From assembly GCA_035540895.1 (NCBI GenBank), contig DATLFR010000057.1:1-45599 (forward strand): a DNA stretch of 45,599 nt, in the 5' to 3' direction. The notes under the pieces are model-generated. The model was given only the letters and a program-made list of their open reading frames with translations. It had not been told where the DNA came from and did no database searches. Numbering within the stretch: position 1 is the stretch's first letter; each line of letters opens with the position of its first letter. This document shows, in pieces, positions 41,263 to 45,599 of the stretch. The stretch is from Actinomycetota bacterium. GTDB taxonomy: Bacteria > Actinomycetota > JAICYB01. The position numbers and the translations under genes were made by a program.

Positions 41263-42096
41263 TCAGGCGGAGCGCAGCACGACCTCCACACCGGCCGGGT
41301 CGGTGACCCGGAGGTCGGTGTCGGTCCGGCGGGGGTCGAGCGGCGACGACGACATGTGGGTCTCGAGGGAGGCGAGATCGGGGACGGTCCAGGTGTAGCG
41401 CACGAGCCCGGTGGCCTCCGGGGGCGCGGTCCGGCCGCGCGCCCACACGTTCGTCCCCAGGTGATGGTGGTAGTCGCCGGCGGCCAGGAAGAGGGCTCCC
41501 GGCAGGGTCCGCTGGGTGACGCGGAGGCCGAGTCCGTCCGCGTAGAAGCGCTCGGCTCCCTCGATGTCCGGCACGTGCAGGTGGACGTGTCCGAGCTGCG
41601 TGTCGGGGTGCAGCGGTCCGGACGCGGGAGCCTCGCCCAGGATCCCTTCGTCGTCGAGCCGCCGGCTGTACATGGCCACCTGGTCCTGCTCCCGGGGCCA
41701 CTCGTCGCGGGGACGGTCGCGGTACAGCTCGATCCCGTTGTTCTCGGGGTCGCGCAGGTAGACGGCCTCGGACACGCCGTGATCGGCTGCCCCCTCCAGG
41801 GGCCAGCCGATCTCGAGGAGCCGGCGGAGTATCGAGCCGAGAGCCGGCCGGTCGGGGACGAGCATCGCGCAGTGGTAGAGCCCGACCGAGGGGTAGGGGC
41901 GGATGGGGGCTCCCGGGTCGTGGGTCAGGCGCACCGTGAACCCGCCGCCGGACGGGGCGAGGAGGAGCTCGTCCTCCCGCCGGTCGGCGTGCAGTCCCAG
42001 GACGTCGGTGTAGAACCGGACGCTCGCCTCCAGGTCGCGGACCCGGAGCTCGTAACCGGCCAGGGAGGCATCGGGAGGCATCTCGTACCCCGACAT
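41263..42096 (-). CDS. two-domain VOC protein, extradiol dioxygenase-like (CatE-type)
   Basis: The 277-residue protein has two vicinal-oxygen-chelate domains of about 120 residues each, as in catechol 2,3-dioxygenases of the CatE type. VGLYHCAMLVPD and GIELYRDRPRDEW in the N-terminal half, and LGHVHLHVPD with NVWA in the C-terminal half, give His, His and Glu candidates for the iron site. It might open an aromatic ring, but related proteins have other substrates. ATG 42096 is chosen because family sequence starts near MPPDASLAGYELRVRDL. Confidence 0.75.
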   Translation of the reverse strand: MSGYEMPPDASLAGYELRVRDLEASVRFYTDVLGLHADRREDELLLAPSGGGFTVRLTHDPGAPIRPYPSVGLYHCAMLVPDRPALGSILRRLLEIGWPLEGAADHGVSEAVYLRDPENNGIELYRDRPRDEWPREQDQVAMYSRRLDDEGILGEAPASGPLHPDTQLGHVHLHVPDIEGAERFYADGLGLRVTQRTLPGALFLAAGDYHHHLGTNVWARGRTAPPEATGLVRYTWTVPDLASLETHMSSSPLDPRRTDTDLRVTDPAGVEVVLRSA

Positions 42097-42185
42097 GCCT
42101 CCGACTCTGGCAGGTCGGCCAACCCCGCGCCATGGGGAGGGAACGCGTGGGCGGCGGCGAATGGACCGGTAGCCCTCCCCCGAGC

Positions 42186-43388
42186 ATGGAGTCACGCGTG
42201 CGCAGAGCCTGGACAGCGTTGATGGCGGCCCTCGTGGCCGCGCTCGTGATCGTCCCCCTCCCGGCGCGAGCCGGAGGACTGTTCACCGAGGTGGTCGCGT
42301 TCGCGACGAAGACCGGGTACAGGGGGGTCGTCGCATGGCAGGCGACGCAGCCCGTCTCCGGTGTCGTGCGGTACGGGACGAGTGCCGGCGCGCTCGACCG
42401 GACGGCGGCTCCCGAGCCCGGGCTCCCGGACACCGCCCAGATGGTGATGTTCGACGGTCTCACGGTCGGCCTCACCTACTACGCGCAGGTGGTCGACACG
42501 CGCACGGGCGAGGCCTCGAGCACGGTGAGCTTCCGGGCGGTGAACGCCTACACCGACCCCGGCGACCCCTACACGATCGACCTGGTCGCCCAGCTGGACA
42601 GCCCGGAGAGACCCGTCGTCGACCGCGGTCCCGACGGCGCCAACCTGGCCGATATAGCGCGCGGCATGGACATCATGGCCGAGCGCACGTGGGACGCCTC
42701 GGACGGGTTCGTCCGGGTCGGGCGCGTCCTCGTGACGGACACGAACCTCGACCACGCCGCGAACGTGCCCTTCTACAACAACGCGCCGTGCGGGTTCACG
42801 AAGGGCAACATGGCGGACTTCCTGATACAGACGACGATCCCCCACGACAGCCACACCTGGAGCGGGTTCGCCATCGAGTCGCCCTGCACCCAGATCTCGC
42901 TCGGGAGGCGCGGACAGCTGCTGGCGACGAGGTGGCGCGACGACCTGCACCTCGGATACGTGGCCACCCACGAGCTGATGCACTACGCCTTCAACTCACC
43001 CGACCTGTACTCGGCGACCGGCCCTGGAGGCTGCGCGAACCCCGACTGGAACGGTTCGATCATGCACAACTCCGGCGGTTGGGCCGGGTCGCGGTGGTAC
43101 CTGACCGAGCTCGACGACGGCACCTCCTTGACCCCGTGCCAGATGACGGGGAGCTCGAGCTGGGCCAGGCTGCGCGGACGCTACGGGCGGGTCCCGGTCC
43201 GCAACGCCACGACCGGCTTCTACAACAGCCACGCGGCGCTGGCCCGGGGCAACCCCGACGGGAGCGCGGTGAAGGCCGGGGGTCTGGAGATCTGGGTCCT
43301 GAAGCGGCTCCCCGGGGGTTCCACCCTCACCCGCTTCGAGTACTCCGAGCCGCCGGGTCCGATCGTCGTCGGGCTACCGCCGCAGTGA
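42186..43388 (+). CDS. secreted zinc metallopeptidase with N-terminal beta-sandwich domain
   Basis: The 400-residue protein has a signal peptide (about residues 8-29) and a fibronectin-like domain at about 32-120. Zinc ligands are His262 and His266 in HELMH, with Glu263 as base and Asp273 as probable third ligand (H-E-x-x-H-x6-D, as in snapalysin-type peptidases). SIMH at 291-294 could be the Met-turn. Cysteines in PCGF, SPCTQ, GCANP and PCQM may form disulfides. Starts at 42132 and 42147 are possible, but the signal peptide fits 42186 best. Its stop is one base from the convergent zinc-ribbon gene. Confidence 0.75.
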   Translation: MESRVRRAWTALMAALVAALVIVPLPARAGGLFTEVVAFATKTGYRGVVAWQATQPVSGVVRYGTSAGALDRTAAPEPGLPDTAQMVMFDGLTVGLTYYAQVVDTRTGEASSTVSFRAVNAYTDPGDPYTIDLVAQLDSPERPVVDRGPDGANLADIARGMDIMAERTWDASDGFVRVGRVLVTDTNLDHAANVPFYNNAPCGFTKGNMADFLIQTTIPHDSHTWSGFAIESPCTQISLGRRGQLLATRWRDDLHLGYVATHELMHYAFNSPDLYSATGPGGCANPDWNGSIMHNSGGWAGSRWYLTELDDGTSLTPCQMTGSSSWARLRGRYGRVPVRNATTGFYNSHAALARGNPDGSAVKAGGLEIWVLKRLPGGSTLTRFEYSEPPGPIVVGLPPQ

Positions 43389-43389
43389 C

Positions 43390-43575
43390 CTACCAGTACT
43401 CCTCGGGGAGCTTGGCCTCGATGGAGCGCAGGTTCTCCCGCGCGCACGCCACGCAGACGTAGGAGACGCGCCGGTCCTCCGTGAGGATGGTCCACCCCGG
43501 CGGGATCGAGTCCTCCGCGCAGGTGACGCTCTCGCCGCAGCGCGAACAGGACACGGTGCGGGAACGGTCCGTCAC
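43390..43575 (-). CDS. small zinc-ribbon protein
   Basis: A 61-residue protein with paired CxxC knuckles, Cys10-x-x-Cys13 and Cys41-x-x-Cys44, plus a single Cys19. It should bind one zinc ion and may act in protein or nucleic-acid contacts. GTG 43575 overlaps the stop of the upstream SDR gene (GTGA), so it is translationally coupled to it. No function is assigned. Confidence 0.75.
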   Translation of the reverse strand: MTDRSRTVSCSRCGESVTCAEDSIPPGWTILTEDRRVSYVCVACARENLRSIEAKLPEEYW

Positions 43576-44342
43576 TTCAGCGTCGCGCTCCCCCCGTCCA
43601 CCACGACGACCGCTCCGGTGACGAACGCCCCCGCCTTCGAGGACAGGTAGATCGCGGTGCCGGCCATATCCTCCGGCTCACCGTGTCGCCCGATCGGGAT
43701 GGACGTCCGGATCGCCTCCCCCACCGACTCGTCGGAGAAGGCCCACTTCGTCATCTGGCTCGGGAACAGTCCGGGCGCGATGGCGTTGACCGTGATGTTG
43801 TCCTGCACGAGCTCCTTCGCCATGTGGCGGGTGAGCTGGTGGATGGCGGCCTTGGAGGCCGAGTAGGAGAAGTTGTCCATCATCGGGACGTGGATCCCGT
43901 CGATCGACCCGATGTTGATCACCCGGGCCGGGTCGCGGTCGGAGGCGGCGGCCCGCAGCTGGGGTCGGAGGAGCCGGGTGAGGTGGAACGGCGCCTTCAC
44001 GTTGAGGTTCCACACCCGGTCGAACGCGTGCATGGGGAACTCGTCGAAGGGGGCTCCCCAGGCGTTGCCGGCGTTGTTGACGAGGATATGGACGGACCCC
44101 TCCCGCGCCTGCAGCTCGCGCGCCAGGTGCTCGACCCCCTCGTCGTTGGACAGGTCGGCGGGGATCGATCCGCATCCGAGCTCCGCGGCGACCTCGTCGC
44201 AGACGTCGGCCTTCCGCGAGGAGATGTAGACCTTGGCTCCCGCCTCGGTGAAGCCACGAGCGATCATCAGGCCGATCCCTCGGGAGCCGCCGGTGACGAC
44301 CGCGGTCTTGCCCTCGATCGAGAAGAGGTCAGAGATGCCCAT
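43572..44342 (-). CDS. SDR-family NAD(P)-dependent oxidoreductase
   Basis: The 256-residue protein is a classical SDR: TGGSRGIG (residues about 17-24), NNAGNAWGAPF, NIGSIDG with the catalytic Ser, YSASK with Tyr and Lys, and a GRHGEPEDMAGTAIYLSS C-terminal segment. It resembles FabG-like reductases or gluconate-type dehydrogenases, with unknown substrate. An AGGAGG ribosome-binding site lies four bases before ATG 44342. It is 36 bases after the end of the antiporter-rhodanese gene, so an operon is likely. Confidence 0.9.
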   Translation of the reverse strand: MGISDLFSIEGKTAVVTGGSRGIGLMIARGFTEAGAKVYISSRKADVCDEVAAELGCGSIPADLSNDEGVEHLARELQAREGSVHILVNNAGNAWGAPFDEFPMHAFDRVWNLNVKAPFHLTRLLRPQLRAAASDRDPARVINIGSIDGIHVPMMDNFSYSASKAAIHQLTRHMAKELVQDNITVNAIAPGLFPSQMTKWAFSDESVGEAIRTSIPIGRHGEPEDMAGTAIYLSSKAGAFVTGAVVVVDGGSATLK

Positions 44343-44378
44343 GCACCCTCCTGTGTCCTGCCGCCCAGGCCCCCAACG

Positions 44379-45599
44379 CTACTGGACCGGCTCCACGTCG
44401 TACCTGGCACGCCAGGCGTCGAGCCCGCCCTGCAGGGCCGAGGCCTGCACGCCGAGCTGGATCAGTCGCCGCGCCGCACGGGCGCTGGTCGCCTCGTCGC
44501 GTCAGGTGCAGTACAGGACGACCGGATGGTTCTCGAGGCGCTCACGGGCCCACTCGTCGACCTGGTCGGGAGGCACTCGGACGTCCCCCGGGATCCGGAC
44601 GCCGTCGTGCTCGTAGGACGAACGGGAACGGACGTCCATCACCACGGGCGGTGCGGGAGACGCGAGCAGGGCCGCGAGCTCCTCGACGGTCGTCCGGGGG
44701 ACGTCCGGGTCCGGACCCTCGAACAGCCCCGTGGCGAGCGATGTCCTCTCCTCGGAGAGGGTCGTCTCGGCGAGGCGCGCCGCGTACCAGGAGGAGAGCG
44801 GCGTCGCCGAGGCGCCGTGCGCGAGCACGGACACCACCACCACCACACCGGTGGCGGCGAGCAGCCGGTCGGAGCCGGGCACGTCCGCGTGGACCACGAT
44901 CAACGCGAACAGGAGCGAGTTGAGCCCGCGGGGGCCGAACCAGGCGATGAAGAGACGAGCGCTGCGCGAGAGCGCCCGGGACCGCGCGACCAGTACGGCG
45001 CCGATGGCGAGGGGCCGGATGACGACGATGGCGAGTACGGCGAGGAGCACCGCAGGCCCTACGGGCACGAGCGGGATCTGCGTGGACAGCAGCGCGCCGA
45101 AGAGGACGAAGGCGACCAGCATCGACATCTCCGCCGCCGACTCGCCGAACTCGAGGAAGCAGTCGCATAGCGACTGGTTCAGCACGGTGACGGCCAGACC
45201 GCCCGCGAAGGCGGCGAGGAAGCCGTCCCCCCCGACCGCGACCCCCGCGACGTAGGCGGCCAGGACGAGCCCCACGCCGAACAGGGACTGGTAGGTGCGA
45301 CGGATGCCGAACGCCGCGTCGGCACGCGACATCAACCAGGCTCCCCCGGCTCCCACGGCGAACCCGGCGGCCGGGCCCACGACGAAGAGGCTGAGCGCGA
45401 ACCGGGCCCATCCTCCGACCCCGCCCACCTCCGCGTTGGCGACGGCGACCAGGACGAGGATCACGGGCAGGACGACAACGTCGTTCGTGCCCGCCTCGAT
45501 GCCGAGCGCGGCTCGCACCGAGCGCGGCAGCCTCCGGTCGCGCAGCACGTCGCGCAGAACGACCGGGTCGGTCGAGGCGAGGATCGCTCCGAGCAGCAG
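44379..45599 (-). CDS. CPA1-type cation/proton antiporter fused to rhodanese domain with in-frame TGA (candidate selenocysteine), 5' end missing
   Basis: The gene runs off the window's right edge. Upstream sequence shows CPA1 antiporter hallmarks: GAILASTDPVV at the edge and GTNDVVVLP further on, then about ten membrane segments. A rhodanese domain follows from about 44740 downward (PVVMDVRSRSSYEHDGV). At 44504-44502 the reading frame meets TGA right after LYCT. The frame then continues without change to TAG 44381-44379, giving 40 residues that match a rhodanese C-terminus (RDEATSARAARRL, then ALQGGLDAW). Relatives usually have Cys where the TGA is (YCTCP). A hairpin at 44485-44471 could serve as SECIS. 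A nonsense mutation or base-call error is the alternative. Confidence 0.72.
44471..44485 (-). promoter_or_regulatory. possible bacterial SECIS hairpin
   Basis: Read on the minus strand, GCGCC and GGCGC pair around a 5-base loop CGUGC whose second base is G. The loop begins 21 bases after the TGA. Bacterial SECIS elements have a short stem, a G in the first two loop positions and a distance of about 16-37 bases. The stem is short, so it could also be chance in a GC-rich sequence. Confidence 0.4.
44502..44504 (-). other. in-frame TGA, candidate selenocysteine codon
   Basis: The TGA directly follows codons for Leu-Tyr-Cys-Thr and is followed in frame by conserved rhodanese sequence. The position corresponds to the second Cys of the CxC active-site motif, so the motif would be Cys-Thr-Sec. 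Confidence 0.6.

Noticed and set aside
43683-45170. Open frame of about 495 codons on the plus strand
   Set aside because: It runs opposite the SDR and antiporter genes and has shadow-type composition with no recognisable domain.
44502-45548. Gene ending at the TGA 44502 and starting at GTG 45548
   Set aside because: Conserved antiporter sequence continues upstream past the window edge, so the GTG is internal. Conserved rhodanese sequence also continues after the TGA.

Overview
This is a GC-rich window (roughly 70% G+C by eye) from what looks like an actinobacterial chromosome. Most start codons are ATG or GTG. Genes are often joined by 4-base ATGA, GTGA or TTGA overlaps. The content includes an F420/LLM-type oxidoreductase, IclR and TetR regulators, many acyl-CoA enzymes, an LPXTG-type protein and a DivIVA-like coiled-coil protein. 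I cannot place it more finely; an uncultured Actinomycetota lineage is the best guess. I annotate 47 protein genes, one of them running off the right edge. I see no rRNA, tRNA, CRISPR array or insertion sequence, and no gene-free stretch longer than about 240 bases.

Layout. 1-5.5 kb: an IclR regulator, two tandem heme-oxygenase paralogs with a cupin gene, a winged-helix protein, and a small cluster (conserved hypothetical, GNAT, DUF488). 5.5-7.2 kb: a secreted beta-helix protein and a small lipocalin-like protein. 7.2-12.3 kb: a divergent unit with MaoC hydratase, LLM oxidoreductase and a triple-Rid protein leftward, and a nitrilase-fold hydrolase plus aldehyde dehydrogenase rightward. 12.5-16.8 kb: two uncharacterised proteins, TetR, SDR and acyl-CoA ligase. 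16.8-25.0 kb: a leftward transporter operon with a type-1 substrate-binding protein, a single LivH-LivM-LivF polypeptide, a LivG ATPase fused to a PucC/BCD-type MFS carrier, and two secreted proteins. 25.1-32.6 kb: an eight-gene leftward acyl-CoA operon (CaiB, MmgE/PrpD, two MaoC, thiolase-like, DUF35, acyl-CoA dehydrogenase, CitE-like lyase) with a divergent MaoC hydratase. 32.8-38.6 kb: MFS exporter, GH18 protein, and an envelope operon (coiled-coil protein, GT2 glycosyltransferase, LPXTG miniprotein). 38.7-45.6 kb: a CrtI-like oxidoreductase, response regulator, membrane protein, extradiol dioxygenase-like VOC protein, secreted zinc peptidase, zinc ribbon, SDR, and a cation/proton antiporter fused to a rhodanese domain.

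How it fits together. Most of the window looks like uptake and CoA-dependent breakdown of an unidentified organic compound. Two candidate operators tie the parts together. A GGAAC-N3-GTTCC element lies upstream of IclR, in the nitrilase/MaoC divergent region, before the gene at 12563 and in the CaiB/MaoC divergent region. A different palindrome built on GACA..TGTC with TTCRC/GYGAA flanks lies in the promoters of the heme-oxygenase operon, the SDR just after TetR, and the fused transporter.

The two strongest novelties are the condensation of a Liv-type ABC transporter into two giant proteins, one carrying a PucC/BCD MFS domain, and an in-frame TGA in the rhodanese active site that is better read as selenocysteine than as the end of the gene.
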